A stretch of DNA of 64,000 bases, taken from Torymus aiolomorphi. Lineage: Eukaryota > Arthropoda > Insecta > Hymenoptera > Torymidae. Below the pieces are notes generated by a model. It did no database searches, was not told where the DNA came from, and was given only the letters and a program-made list of their open reading frames with translations. Below, piece after piece: positions 32,088-43,715 of the stretch. The stretch is taken from NCBI GenBank assembly GCA_036365515.1, contig CM070873.1, forward strand, positions 77,476,029-77,540,028. Direction: 5' to 3'. How positions within the stretch are numbered: the stretch's first letter is position 1; each line of letters begins with the position of its first letter. Position numbers and translations under genes: made by a program.

Positions 32088-33791
32088 ATGGCTCAACAGA
32101 TGGAACTACTAGCTGAAATTGAACAAGAAGTTATAAACAGAGAAGTTTCGTTTAATGATCTACAAACTCTTAACAATAAAATAGATATTAAAACTAATTG
32201 TATAATGCATGTTAATATTAGAAGTTTAAATGCAAATTTTGATAAGTTACAAATTTTAGTTAAGAGTCTGAAGATAAAACCATATATAATTGTATGTTCG
32301 GAATCGTGGAACCTTGAGCACTACAGCTATTTTAGATTATCTGGTTATGATATACTATACAATCATAGCAAAATAAATCAAAATGATGGGGTAGTTGTTT
32401 ACATCAAGAAAAAAGTAACTTATAAATCGGAAGTAATTGAAATAGGTAGGCTTAAAATTTTACACACAATAATAAAACTAAATAATAACAGCAATATTGA
32501 AATATCAGCTTTATACAGATGTCACGATCTGCCCTGTACAGAATTTATTTGGAATATGAAAACGTTACTAAGTCTAAAAAGAAATTAAAAAAAACATTTA
32601 ATTATAGGGGATTTTAATATTGATATTTTAAAATGTAATAATATAAGTGAGGAATTTTTAAACAATTTACTTGGAAATTGATATTTCCCTGGTTTTATTG
32701 GAATAACGAGACCAAACGAAAATCACAAAAGTGGTAATGGAACTTGTATTGTGATAACTGTTTATAAAAACAGAAAATATTAATACTAAAATCTATAAAC
32801 TAAGTATACCAACACCAGATCACTATCCATTGTTTATTGAAGTTGAAAAACCTCAATATAACAAGTAGTCAGTCAATAATATAACTTACAATTAAAAAAA
32901 ACTGTTTAATGTGACAAGTGTTATGGACTGGCAAAGTATTAAAACAATTAAGGATCCAAACCTTGCTATTAATGTGTTAATAAATAAAATTAAAGAATGT
33001 CAGGATAAAGCCACAACATATTCATATGCCGATGATACTGCTGTATTAGCAGAAAGAAAAACTTGGAAAGACGTTGAGTTTAAAATGAATGGCTATTTAG
33101 ATAAAATTGATGACTGGTTGGCTCTAAATAGATTGTCTCTAAATGTAAAAAAACTGTTTACATCACTTTCGGTAATTACTGTGATAGCGTTCCAAAAGAT
33201 ATTGATATAAGAATAAAAAATTATATATTAAAGAGAGTTGAAGAATGTAAATATTTAGGTATAATTTTTTATTTCAACTTAAAATGGGACAGTCACACTC
33301 AATATATTGTAAAAAAAACTAAATACTTGATTTTTGTTTTTTACAAAATGGCGAAATATATGCAGACTGATACAATGAGAATAATATATTTTGCACTATT
33401 TCATAGCATTATTAATTATGGAATAATCGTATGGGGAGGAGCCTATAACAACAGCTCAGACGTACTTCAAAGAGTGCAATATAGATTAATCAAAATAATT
33501 AACAAAAACAGATTCATACAAAATGACCCGATGAACCTAAAACAGTTATTTGCATATACTTCCCTAGATTTTAACTATAGTACATTAAAAGAACTTTACT
33601 TGAACTCCAATAGTAAAACAAGGAAAAAAAGCATTGCTATACCTAAAAGAAGTAAAACTGTTAGCGAAAAAAGTAGTTATGTTACTTCAATTAAAATTTA
33701 TAACAGTCTACCGAATGACATGAAGACTTTAGATCAAACAATAACCTCCACCAAAGAAAAGCTTAAAAAATGGATACAAGAATATTGTTAA
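32088..33791 (+). pseudogene. CR1-like ORF2 (endonuclease-RT) with internal deletion
   Basis: Endonuclease: MHVNIRSLNANFDKLQ and IIVCSESWN near the start, DGVVVYIKKKV in the middle, then in a second frame IIGDFNIDILK (~32,607), so the catalytic landmarks are recognisable. At about 33,018 a linker-type segment (NKIKECQDKATT) passes straight into YSYADDTAVLAERKTW, the RT active-site motif (YADD). The fingers, most of the palm and the GVPQGSILGP block are missing, probably 600-700 bp. The C-terminal part continues as VEECKYLGIIF, then 33,327-33,791 with MRIIYFALFHSIINYGIIVWGG, as usual for CR1/L2 elements. Several frame changes; dead copy. Ends with TAA at 33,789. Confidence 0.82.
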
Positions 33792-34008
33792 TTAATCTTA
33801 AAATAAATATAATTTACTTTTTAATAAGATATAATATATTTTGTTACCATAAAGTGTAATTAAAGACCAATTGACTATTGCGTTCTTTATTTTTAGTTAT
33901 TTAGTTTTAAGTTAGTTTTTAAGTCCGGTACCGCAAACAGGAAACTGTGCTTTCCTCTGAGGATTTACTTATATAAAAAAAAAAATAAAAAAAAATTGTA
34001 CTTTATTA

Positions 34009-34245
<237 letters not shown>

Positions 34246-34467
34246 GAAGTTTGAGGATTATTTATAGATATTTTAAAAACTGATATATATGATGTATAGC
34301 TAACTTAACATGATATATGAATATAGATACAACAATTATCTGTGACTATAAAATTTCATTTATATATATATCATATTTTATCGTACATATCAGGGGAAAA
34401 CATAGGACCGGATGATTGAAGAGAATCAGTATCAATCGTTAAATTTGAGGAGGTGAAACTAAGGATT

Positions 34468-34545
34468 ATCCTCAAACTTCCAGCGATGTGCTTTGAAGCT
34501 CTTCAAACTTCCAGCGATGTGCTTTGAAGCTCTTCAAACTTCCCT
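34468..34545. repeat. Two ~36-bp tandem copies
   Basis: CAAACTTCCAGCGATGTGCT followed by TTGAAGCTCTT occurs twice in direct succession. Confidence 0.8.
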
Positions 34546-34649
34546 ATTAATTCAATTTACATCATATTTTGTGTTTTAGTTTTATTATCAACACATATTG
34601 CATGATTTTATTGCGTATTAGTTTTATGTTTTCAGATATATTATTACTA

Positions 34650-35207
34650 GTCCGGGCGAAGGTGACACTTGAGCATAAATTTTTACTCCCCTCAGTAACT
34701 TGGGGTTTTCTGATGTTTTTCGGTGGACTGAATCGAAATTTGTTGGTTACGAAGCTCGAAACCCTTAATTTTTTTGTTATAAACAAATTACTAATTTGCA
34801 ATAAACAAAAAATTGTTTTTGCAATTAAAAAAAATTACGTTAGGTTTTCTAGGTATTTTTGAATCGAAAGTGTTCATAGAAGTTTTTTCGTAAAACGTAT
34901 ACTTTTTGAGTTCAAAATTATTGAATTTTCATATTTCATGAGAATGGACGGGAATAAAAGCTCAAACAATCATATTTTGTCAATTAACTCAAAAAGTATG
35001 CGTTTTACGAAAAAAATTCTAAGAACACTTACGATTCAAAATTATATGGAAAATGTAACGCAATTTTTTTTAATTGCAAAAAACGATTTTTTATTTATTA
35101 CAAATCAGTAATTTTGTTTATAACAAAAAAACTGACGGATTTCGAGCTTACGCCGAATTACTGAGGAGAGCTAAAAATTTATGCTCAAATGTCACCAGCG
35201 CCCGGAC
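34650..35207. mobile_element. 558-bp TIR element flanked by TA
   Basis: Ends GTCCGGGCGAAGGTGACACT and AGTGACACC-type complement finishing CGCCCGGAC (right end reads AATGTCACCAGCGCCCGGAC). The arms continue for ~200 bp with TTTTCGTAAAACG / CGTTTTACGAAAA near the centre. TA dinucleotides directly flank both ends (34,648-34,649; 35,208-35,209), as expected of Tc1/mariner-driven MITEs. No ORF of note. Confidence 0.82.
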
Positions 35208-35297
35208 TATACTTTGACTTCGAAAAGTCTAAAACAGATTATAGTTATTAATAAATTTCTGAGACTAATGAATATATATATATAACAGCAGGAATTT

Positions 35298-35472
35298 AGT
35301 CTCTTGCACGTAAAAAGGAATAGCGAGGAATAACGTCTGACAGCCAATCAGAGCTTTAAAAAAACGTGGTCCTTTTTGAAGGAATAAGAAGGAATACGTC
35401 TTTTTAAAAATTGCTTGTGATTGGCTGCCAGACGTTATTCCTCGCAATTCCTCCATACGTGCAAGAGCCCTA
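35298..35472. repeat. 175-bp inverted-repeat MITE
   Basis: CTCTTGCACGTA (35,301) pairs with TACGTGCAAGAG (ending 35,467). Arms ~68 bp including GAGGAATAACGTCTG and CAGACGTTATTCCTC, and CAGCCAATCA / TGATTGGCTG. Ends TAGTCTCTTG / CAAGAGCCCTA. Confidence 0.8.
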
Positions 35473-35954
35473 AGAAAGAACAGATTGATTGTTCCTTCAA
35501 CAGAATTATAAGAATCATATGGACAATTTGTGTTTATTTGTATGGTGTGCTTGTTGAGGAGGTCAGATTAGACGTAGATTATTATTTTTCAGTATAATAA
35601 TAATGAATGGCATACTTGCCTAATTACCATATACTTTCGTAGAAAGTTTAGATTACATTATACTTTCTTATCTTTGATTTTGGGTGGTAATTAATAATTA
35701 TATGACTATATAGATAGATAAATTTAATAAAAAATAAATCATTAGGGATACATTTTCTTCACATAGGAATACTTTTGCAATATCTATATTAATTGAATAT
35801 CAACGGACATAGAACCATTCATTATCGAATACACTTTGGGAATTGTTATAAAAAATATTTGGAATTACCAATAGATAATTTTCATTATTCACATTGAATA
35901 CTTTTAATTCATTAAGAGTTCTTTACGGCAAAAGAATAATATTCGTAATCAATT

Positions 35955-36690
35955 CTTATGCACTCGTGCATGCATATTTGTAATCGAAGATTTCTATTGT
36001 AATTTTCATCGAATTCTGCAGCAGTTCGCTGACGCAAGGATGTTACTCAACTCTAGTGCAATTATTATACACTCATACATGCATATTCGCACTCCTTAAA
36101 TTGTACTTTACGTCTACAATTTTCGTACGATTCTGCTGCATATTACTACATCAAGTAAATCACGCAACTCTGATGAAATTCTTATGCACATATGCACGCA
36201 CATTTCCGATGTTCAAATGGCACGTTTCATTTGTAATTTTCATGCAATTCTGCTGCACTCTACTTGCAGCAAGAAAATTACGCGATTCTGACGATATTCT
36301 TACGCACTCAAGCGTGCACTTTTCCGATGTTGGAATTGCACTTTTCATCTGTAATTTTCATACAATTCTGCTGCACTCTACTTGCAGCAAGAAAATTATG
36401 CAATTCTGACGAAATTCTTACGCACTCATGCGTGCACATTTCCGATGTTGGAATTGCACTTTTCATCTGTAATTTTCATGAAATTCTGCTGCACTCTACT
36501 TGCAGTAAGAAAATAACGCAAATCTGACGAAATTCTTACGCACTCATGCGTGCACATTTCCGATGTTGGAATTGAACTTTTCAGCTGTAATTTTCATGAA
36601 ATTCTGCTGCACTCTACTTGCAGCAAGAATATTACTCAAGTCTAATGCAATTCTTATGCATGCTTCCGTTCTTGTTCATCAAGTCACAAT
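35955..36690 (+). repeat. 118-bp tandem array, about six to seven copies
   Basis: The phrase CTTA[CT]GCACTC (or a variant) occurs at 35,955, 36,063, 36,181, 36,299, 36,417, 36,535 and 36,653. The inner five spacings are 118 bp. Each unit contains TTTTCATGAAATTCTGCTGC and ACTTGCAGCAAGAAAAT. 118 is not a multiple of three, so the overlapping ORFs are artefacts of repetition. Confidence 0.88.
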
Positions 36691-36861
36691 TCTGACGCAT
36701 TTTTTATGCATGTATTTATGGGAATTCTTTTTCGTCAGAAGTGCTATTGTCGTCGGAAACAGACAACGTATTTTTTATTGCAATTTCCGGATTTTCATGC
36801 AAATTACAGCGAAATTGCAACCGAATTGCGATGGGCATGTTACCAGATGCGTAATATACTA

Positions 36862-36947
36862 TTTTTGTCTAGCAGGCCGAAAGTACCATTTTTGCTCCCG
36901 GCGCTCGATTGTGAAAGTTGTATTTTCGGCCTCGCCAGGCAAAAAAA
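36862..36947. repeat. Short GGCCGAAA hairpin repeat, copy A
   Basis: TTTTTGTCTAGCAGGCCGAAA pairs with TTTTCGGCCTCGCCAGGCAAA. The loop holds TTTTGCTCCCGG as in the copy at 61,324-61,404, and both are preceded or followed by GTAATATACTATTT or TAGTACATT phrases. Confidence 0.75.
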
Positions 36948-37089
36948 TCGTATTACGCAACACGTGCTCTAGACTGGCCAACTTTTTACCTCCCCATAGT
37001 TATATACTATACACCTTATTTCACCTACATAAGGTGCATTCTCCATATTTATTGCTATTTCAAATTGATTATTTATGTAAAATATCAAT

Positions 37090-37310
37090 TGTTTGTACTA
37101 TGCACCTTATTAGGTGCGTAAATACTATAGTACATTTCGTCACGGTTGGGGAAGTCGATTATTTAGCTGGTGTGACTTTTTGCGAAGCGAGTAATCGACT
37201 TACGCACTAGTTTCGAACGGTATTTTATACCACGAGCGCCGAAAAATCATATCAAAGTTGTGATTTTGAGGTTAGAGTGGTATAATAATTTTTTATCATA
37301 GAAAATCGTC
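37090..37310 (+). repeat. Dispersed hairpin-rich repeat, copy 2
   Basis: Shares GTACATTTCG, GGTTGGGGAAGTCGATTAT, AGCTGGTGTGACTTTTTGC and GATTTTGAGGTTAGAGTGGT with copies at 5,930-6,230 (inverted) and 40,230-40,317 (direct, truncated). Contains GAAGCGAGTAATCGACTTAC, a palindromic end. Confidence 0.7.
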
Positions 37311-37800
37311 ACAACCCCTGCCTGATCCAAAGAATCTGATACTTATCAACTTAAAAATATGGAGAGTTATTAAAATGTAATCTCTGTAAAACAATTCATT
37401 TATACAAGAAATGTATAAAAATATTTTTAATTATAAGACTTATTGGTTTTATTACAATTTGTTTAAGTTATAAGACAAACACAATCGACCCTTAGCAGGT
37501 ACACTATACAAATGTAAATACTATAATGAGTTTAATAGTAGAAGAAACAATATTCCAACTTACACAAATTAATTTGTCACTACTCTTTAAATACAAAATA
37601 GATAATCCTTACTTACACTATCTTTTATATAATAGAGGATTTAGATGGCAATGAATCAGTAACATTTCAATAGTAAAATCTTAAAGTATATAAATTTATT
37701 AATTTATTATCAACATTGTGTATCAACAGGTTTAATATTAAAATTATATACATGTATTCTTTACCATTCTGTGGCAGGCATGCATAATTTTTAACTGGTA
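37311..37800. other. Probable 3' UTR / downstream region of the 37,801 gene
   Basis: No ORF. On the minus strand AATAAA-type signals occur about 100 bp after the stop codon (forward TTTATT at 37,695-37,700), which would suit polyadenylation of that gene. Confidence 0.35.
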
Positions 37801-38035
37801 TTATGAACTACTGTTTTTGTCTTCCCTTACTTCTGGGTAATAGTTAGTAACCCACTTCTTTTTAGATTTAGGATAAGGCCTACAAACTTTGGGGATATAT
37901 TCAGAGGTATGGTCATCAAGTCTTCGTTTATAAACATTAATACCAAATTGCCATGGATCACGTTTCTTGTCCATGAAACGGGTATTGTGATCAATCATGT
38001 AAATCTTCTGCCAGTGATAAATTTCTGGAACCAAT
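37801..38035 (-). CDS. Terminal exon of a conserved-looking host gene, product not recognised
   Basis: An open frame of ~77 codons ends at TAA (37,801-37,803). On the minus strand it is preceded by a good acceptor, an AT/T-rich tract ending TTTTATCGTTCTAG, after which the exon begins ATTGGTTCCAGAAATTT in phase 1. The peptide has a dense, biased set of Trp, Tyr, Pro and basic residues: VPEIYHWQKIYMIDHNTRF, DPWQFGINVYKRRLDD, YIPKVCRPYPKSKKKW, and a Ser-rich end. Such composition is unlike the repeat-derived ORFs around it and looks like a real protein under constraint, perhaps a small mitochondrial or ribosome-associated protein. I do not recognise the family. No membrane segment is visible. 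Upstream exons would lie at higher coordinates on the minus strand; I could not identify them. A first ATG in this exon is not needed if it is spliced. Confidence 0.6.
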
Positions 38036-38840
38036 CTAGAACGATAAAATTATAAGTATTAACAATAAAAGAAGCTAATAAAAAATTCAAATTTATATAA
38101 GAAATTGTTTTATATCTGTTTTTAAAATAACATTACTATAAAATTAATACAGGGAAACCTTACTCAATTACAGATTTCTGTATTTTATTTTTCATATTTC
38201 TCAATCAATTTTCGTATTTTCAAAATTATTAAATCCCATGCATATTCTGTTTACTTCAAAGAATGTGCCTCAGCTAGAAGATAGAATTACCGAAATCAGT
38301 GAACAACGGTAATTGTTTATAACATGTGCAGTGAGTAAAGTCTCCCCTTATTTCGTATTGACCCATTTTAAAATAGTGTCAAATTAATTTTAAATTAAGT
38401 AATTTCCAATGCACTGATATCAATAATCCTTTTTAGGCACGACCGCTACTCGGGAGGGCCTTATATTTTCACCTGAGCAAAAATTGTTAGACCTTAAAAA
38501 CAAAACATATAATTTTTATACACTTATTACATAAAAATTGTTTTCCACCCAAAATGAGTTCATTCTAAGCGTTTTCCGAGATGTACACATGTTTGTACGA
38601 CCGCATCTAATCAAGTTCCGCAATTATCTCCGCGAAATTTCGACGGATCCAAACGAATTTTAGGCCAGATACTCGTCTAATATAAGTACCAGACAGTTCC
38701 ATATGTGCTTCTGCTAAAACTAATTAAAACACGTCTTTTTTACATTAAACATTTTTTTCTACGAACAATACTTATAAACGCAATAGTGATATAATACTTG
38801 ACGGGATTTGATTTTATACAATAATCTTAAATGTCAAAGT
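38036..38840. other. Intron or intergenic DNA with a short dispersed repeat
   Basis: AT-rich; if the 37,801 exon is real, at least the part next to it is intron. A copy of the GCTACTCGGGAGGGCCTTAT repeat is at 38,447-38,466 (compare 17,008 and 20,043). Confidence 0.45.
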
Positions 38841-39847
38841 TACACTGAGAGAAATGTTGTAGTAAAATTTATTATAAACATAAGAAAAATTACTATATTT
38901 TGTAGGAACGGAGGGACAAATCGAAATTATAACAATTTTTGCTATGCAACATAGTAATTTTTATGAATGACCTTAAATTTCAAAAAATTAAATTTTTTCT
39001 CGTTCTTCCTGTTTTCAGAACTATTTTCAGACTCTAATCATACAATATTTAATGTGAAAATAAATTAAAATGAGAAATAAAAATATTTTTTTTACGAGCG
39101 TTGGGATCGAACCTGCAACCTTCACCGCGGCAATCGGACGCGCTAACCACTTACCCAAATAGGATTCTTGAGTGTAAAATTTTGGAACTTGTACATGCCA
39201 AACCATCGATTTCAAGAAAATTTCAGATAATATTAAATAATGACAATAAATAACTTTGATAACACAAAGAAACTTATCATTAATGTGCATAATATAAAAA
39301 TAAAATAATTGAAGTAAGGTTTTGAATGTTTTGTAAACTTAAAAGCAAGACAAAGTGAAATTCCCGTAGAAACATAACCTCAATCAGACACGTGGGCGCC
39401 TTGATCTGCGCAGAAAGTACTAATGTTGTAGCAATTTTTACTATGTTGGATAGCAAACTTTCTTATGGCCTGTAGCAATTTTTGAATGTGGCACTTTTTA
39501 CTATGTTTATAGTAATTTTTAATACGCTACAAAATAAAATTTATACACTACAAAATAAAATTTAAACGCTACAAAATAAAATTTATATTCTATTCTAATA
39601 AAAATTAAAAGCATATATTTTAAATTTTATTATATCACAGTTTTTGCTATGTGTATAGCAATTTTTCTTTTATTTCGTAATACTTTCTAATCAACAACTG
39701 TCATAAAAATTACAAGAAATTTTGTAATTATTCATACAATTATAATAAAAATGCAGCATAAAGTGTATTTGTCTCACCCTTCCTATACTTTATAGTAATT
39801 TTTATTACAGTTATAATAAAATTTACTACAACATTTTTCTCAGTGTA
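38841..39847. mobile_element. ~1-kb TIR element (TACACTGA ends)
   Basis: Left end TACACTGAGAGAAATGTTGT, right end ACAACATTTTTCTCAGTGTA, with the ~37-bp terminal repeats extending into GTAAAATTTATTATAA. The interior has a tRNA-like segment (39,093-39,172), short tandem copies of CTACAAAATAAAATTTA near 39,530-39,590, and no gene. TTTTTTCAGTGTA strings at about 4,733 and 46,109 look like single ends of relatives. Confidence 0.8.
39093..39172 (-). other. tRNA-derived (SINE-like) segment
   Basis: On the minus strand GTAAGTGGTTAGCGCG fits a Pol III A box and GGTTCGATCCC a B box, ~35 bp apart, followed by the complement of an A-rich run. The T-arm stem is mismatched, so it is not an intact tRNA gene. 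Probably the head of a SINE or a tRNA pseudogene. Confidence 0.55.
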
Positions 39848-40139
39848 TAGATGATATTAAAACAAAACGTTTTCCTACTGACCATTTTTTTTGTACAATC
39901 AATTTCTGACGAGTTAAACCCATAAAAACGATTTTTAACGCCGAAATGTAGCTAAAATAGTCGATTTTCGGTTATAACTTAGCAGGATTTGACTTTACAC
40001 CAAAATGTTAAGGATGCCTTTCACTCCAAAACTCAACTTTTACCTATTAATATATAGCCTACCTAAAATCTCTCATCAATACATGAAATATCAAACAAAA
40101 TGATAGGTTGACATAGATAACATTTTTTGTAGCACGGTG

Positions 40140-40512
<373 letters not shown>

Positions 40513-40800
40513 AATACTCAATTCTAAATAAAATATTTGTACATAATTATATTATTGAATAAAAATTAGAATCACGTTTAAACAATTATAATAAGAATAG
40601 TAAGAATGAACGTTAAGGATGTTCACCTGCCAATGACGTAATAAAAAACACTATATTGCAAAAATTGTGCTATAAGCATATTATTTATGGTGGAAAGTGT
40701 TCATTTATCTATGTATACTATTGTAAAAATAATAAAAAAGGCGACGTAAAAAGACGTCATTCTTTAAGGATTTTCTCCGGCTCAAATTCATCAATATCGC

Positions 40801-41037
<237 letters not shown>

Positions 41038-41265
41038 GTTATTTCTGCGCAAATAATTTTTTATGAACCCTTTGAAATTTCTAAACAGTCTTTTTATCGA
41101 AAAACACATTAAATTTTTTTTATAAGTAACTTAATTTCTAATAACAAATAGATTAAAGCGATGCGTTTTGTGGGTGTCTAAAGAATGGCGGAAATACGGA
41201 AAGGTAGGGAAAAATAATATATTCCGTATAATTATTTTATTTATTTATTTATTTATTATAATTAC

Positions 41266-41650
41266 TTTGCATGGACAATTAAAAGTGTTATGCATTTCCC
41301 TGTGCAATTGCGATCCCCTTCCCCTGTTGTGTTGGCCACGCATAAACCCGCGACCACGTCGCCAACCCCGCCTTCCGCGAAAGTTGGCGCCACGCCTTCC
41401 TTCATTAGGACGCCAGCGTCCATTGCCAGCGCCCGGCGATGGTGGTGGTGATGGTGATGATGGTGGTGATGGCCGGACACACCTCCCAATGGCAAACGCA
41501 TCATCGAAATCGGGTGACGGCGACCTATTGCGATTGCAGGCGCGGTGCAGGCGACTGATGACGGCGTGGTATCGGCGAGCGATGACGGCGCGGTGACGGA
41601 GACCGAGACCGCCAACGGGGGATCGGCCTTTCTTCTTCACCATTTCGCGC
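41266..41650 (-). pseudogene. Exon 3 of an Arg-rich (SR/RGG-type) gene or pseudogene
   Basis: It is bounded on the minus strand by an acceptor (T-rich tract then ATATTAG, ending 41,651) and a donor (AAA then GTAATT at 41,265-41,260). In the frame fed by exon 2 it reads RNGEEERPIPRWRSRSPSP and RRHRSPIPRRHQSPAP, an RS-type run, then meets a TAG. In the frame that opens at an internal ATG (41,643) it reads RNRSPSPDFDDAFA, then Pro/Ser-rich text, then FRGRRGWRRGRGFMRGQ, an RGG-like box. The two frames look like halves of one SR/RGG RNA-binding-type protein joined by a frameshift near 41,550. A third frame has an 11-His run from a CAC/CAT repeat. GC-rich compared with its surroundings. Either a recently broken gene or an indel in the assembly. 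Product not recognised. Confidence 0.5.
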
Positions 41651-41744
41651 CTAATATAAAAAAAAAAACAAATAATAGATAGATAAACTCTAGCATTAAT
41701 TAACCTTTAGAGGGCCGGCCTGACTCTTATAGGGGACAGAAGGT

Positions 41745-42385
41745 AACTTTAAAAATGTACTGGACTTGTTCGCTTTTTATATACACAAATTATACCAATA
41801 AAAATTATGGAATTTAAACTCTAAAGTTCTGTAAATCATTTTTGCTTTTTCAAAGAGAAAGCTTTGTAACGGTGAAAATTTTCGAATCAATGATTTTAAT
41901 GAATTACGATGTTTTTGAGATTCCTGAGTTAGAAAAATAGGTTTTTAAAAAATGGATGTATGTATGTATGAAACCAAATTGATTAAATTTTGGAGCCGAA
42001 TGGATTACTTTAAGTTCTTATTTTACAAAAAATAACAATTTAGATAAATTGTTTTTTTTTTTTTTTCAAAAATAATTTTGTTTTCTCATTTGTTTAAAGT
42101 TATGCCAAATAGAGACACAAATTCTTGAATTATAATCAATTTCCTTCTAAATTATGTCTTTTTAAACTATTCACGAGTTATTTTTGACATAAAAATACGG
42201 ATTTGAAAAATGATAAACGCGGATTGTAATACTGTTTCAACTTTTAACTGTGATTTTTAATTTAAATGTGCAATAAAAAAATGTCATAAAAATATTGACG
42301 ATACTCTTTGAGAAACCATTCTGCTAATTCAGTTAGCAGCGGGTTTTTCAATTCGTGCATGAAAAATGCCCTTTTCCTGCACAGA
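41745..42385 (+). repeat. Dispersed repeat, long copy (short direct copy at 43,450-43,715)
   Basis: TGTTCGCTTTTTATATA, TTATGGAATTTAAA, AAAGTTCTGTAAAT, CAAAGAGAAAGCTTTGTA and then AATTTAAATGTGCAATA, GATACTCTTTGAGAAA, TTCGTGCATGAAAAATGCCC occur in the same order in both copies. The copy at 43,450 lacks ~360 bp found here between GAAAGCTTTGTA and TGATTTTTAATTTAAATG. Class unknown; no ORF. Confidence 0.7.
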
Positions 42386-42646
42386 AAAGTGAATGGAAAT
42401 GGTAGCAAGTTCAATAAAATAGCGCCGCTCTCGCATATCTGAATCGTATCTGCCATGCGACTCCAACTAAAACTGACGGGCTCCCTGGCTGATTTTTTTT
42501 TCAGTTAGCCACTTCTAAACATGCAGATTCGGATTCTGCGGGCCAAAATATTTAAGGGACACTAATTTTTACCCGAGCAATGCTTATTACATACGGGACG
42601 GTACCTAGTCCGGACTATTAGTTGCACAATGTATACTATTACTTAC

Positions 42647-42754
42647 AAATGGATTCCTCAACCCCGGGAAATCATCTCTCTCTCTCTGGTCACCGTAAGC
42701 CGCCGCCCGCTGCCGCCTGCGGACACCTCCATTTCTACTACGCCGTGGTTCCAT
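42647..42754 (-). CDS. Exon 2 of the same gene, with candidate start codon
   Basis: The acceptor ...CTATTTTATCGCAAG is followed at once by ATGGAACCACGG. The exon is exactly 36 codons long and ends in a strong donor (CCATTT then GTAAGTAATA). The peptide begins MEPRRSRNGGVRRRQRAAA and stays basic, in keeping with the RS/RGG character of exon 3. Phase 0 at the donor fits phase 0 at the exon 3 acceptor. The length, both splice signals and the residue bias support a real exon. Confidence 0.5.
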
Positions 42755-42828
42755 CTTGCGATAAAATAGATATCAATTAGTATTCTATACAAGTAACTAA
42801 TGCAAATATCGCATAAATATTTACTTAC

Positions 42829-42950
42829 TGCTTTCGCTCCACTAACAACAAGTGCAGCGACTGTACCACTGACAGCCTGCACTATAGCTTTCGCGCCTAC
42901 TCGTACCCGCGAAATATTTTTCACGACGTTTCTGATTGGCCCGCGCTGGA
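42829..42950 (-). other. Possible 5' UTR exon of the Arg-rich gene
   Basis: It ends on the minus strand in AAAGCA then GTAAGTAAAT, a near-consensus donor at 42,828-42,823, 74 bp before the acceptor of exon 2. Joining them puts GCA directly before the ATG. The upstream border is unknown. The GC content is raised, and CA repeats at about 42,955-43,005 lie upstream. Confidence 0.4.
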
Positions 42951-43715
42951 GCTACACATATACACACAGACACACACATACGCGCGCGCGCACAAGCACA
43001 CACACTGACTGCATCAGTATGCCATGACATATAAACAAATACATTATCCCGCCTTTTCGCTTTGTGCTTTACAACAGGATTCATCATATACTTCGCCTGT
43101 CTTCGTTGTTTTCTAATAATTGAACATAGTAGTTTATTCTATTATCGTATAAGCAGTATACTTATATTTACCTTATTACGTTAGTGTTAGTGCTTTTAGT
43201 GTATAGATAAATATATAGATATATAGATAAATATTTATCATGAGCACTCAACAGTTAATTAATAAGGATTGTCGAACTAGACGAGGTATAACGGAAGATG
43301 AGAAAAGGCGCTACAGACTGAGTGGTCGCAGACTCAGTCGCAAAAAAGTAGGATAGCCAGGTAAGTTTATTAGTGAAAAAATTATTTTATTAAATAACAT
43401 AAATAGGTTTTTTTCGGGCGTTTATAGGTTATGCACCTTGCGCATAACTCGTCTCGAACCTGTTCGCTTTTTATATAGAGAAATTATACTATACTCACGA
43501 TTATGGAATTTAAATTGAAAAATATCGGCACTTTAAAGTTCTGTAAATAATTTTTGCTTTCTCAAAGAGAAAGCTTTGTATCTATGATTTTTAATTTAAA
43601 TGTGCAATACAAAAATTTCATACAAAGATTGAAGATACTCTTTGAGAAAGCATTCTGCTAACTCAGTTAACAACGGTTTCAATTCGTGCATGAAAAATGC
43701 CCTTTTCCTGCAGTT

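Larger units (their letters stand above)
30287..33985 (+). mobile_element. CR1-like non-LTR retrotransposon, nearly full length but damaged
   Basis: ORF1 (from 30,287) has a Cys/His finger, a coiled coil and zinc knuckles. ORF2 (32,088-33,791) has an AP endonuclease and RT. A short 3' tail with the CAGGAAACTGTGCTTTCCTC hairpin (about 33,938-33,957) leads to A-rich sequence and then a TA microsatellite. A 436-bp MITE lies in ORF1 and most of the RT fingers/palm is deleted. Clade call (CR1/L2 group) is from the VNIRSL-type endonuclease start and the finger-containing ORF1. Confidence 0.8.

Noticed and set aside
36056..37210. 117-215-codon frames across the 118-bp array and following repeat
   Set aside because: Repeats shift frame every unit; the peptide similarity between frames comes from DNA repetition.
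39093..39172. Functional tRNA gene
   Set aside because: A- and B-box-like strings are present but the T-arm stem does not pair and no acceptor stem closes; a tRNA-derived repeat is more likely. The same holds for 23,385-23,452.
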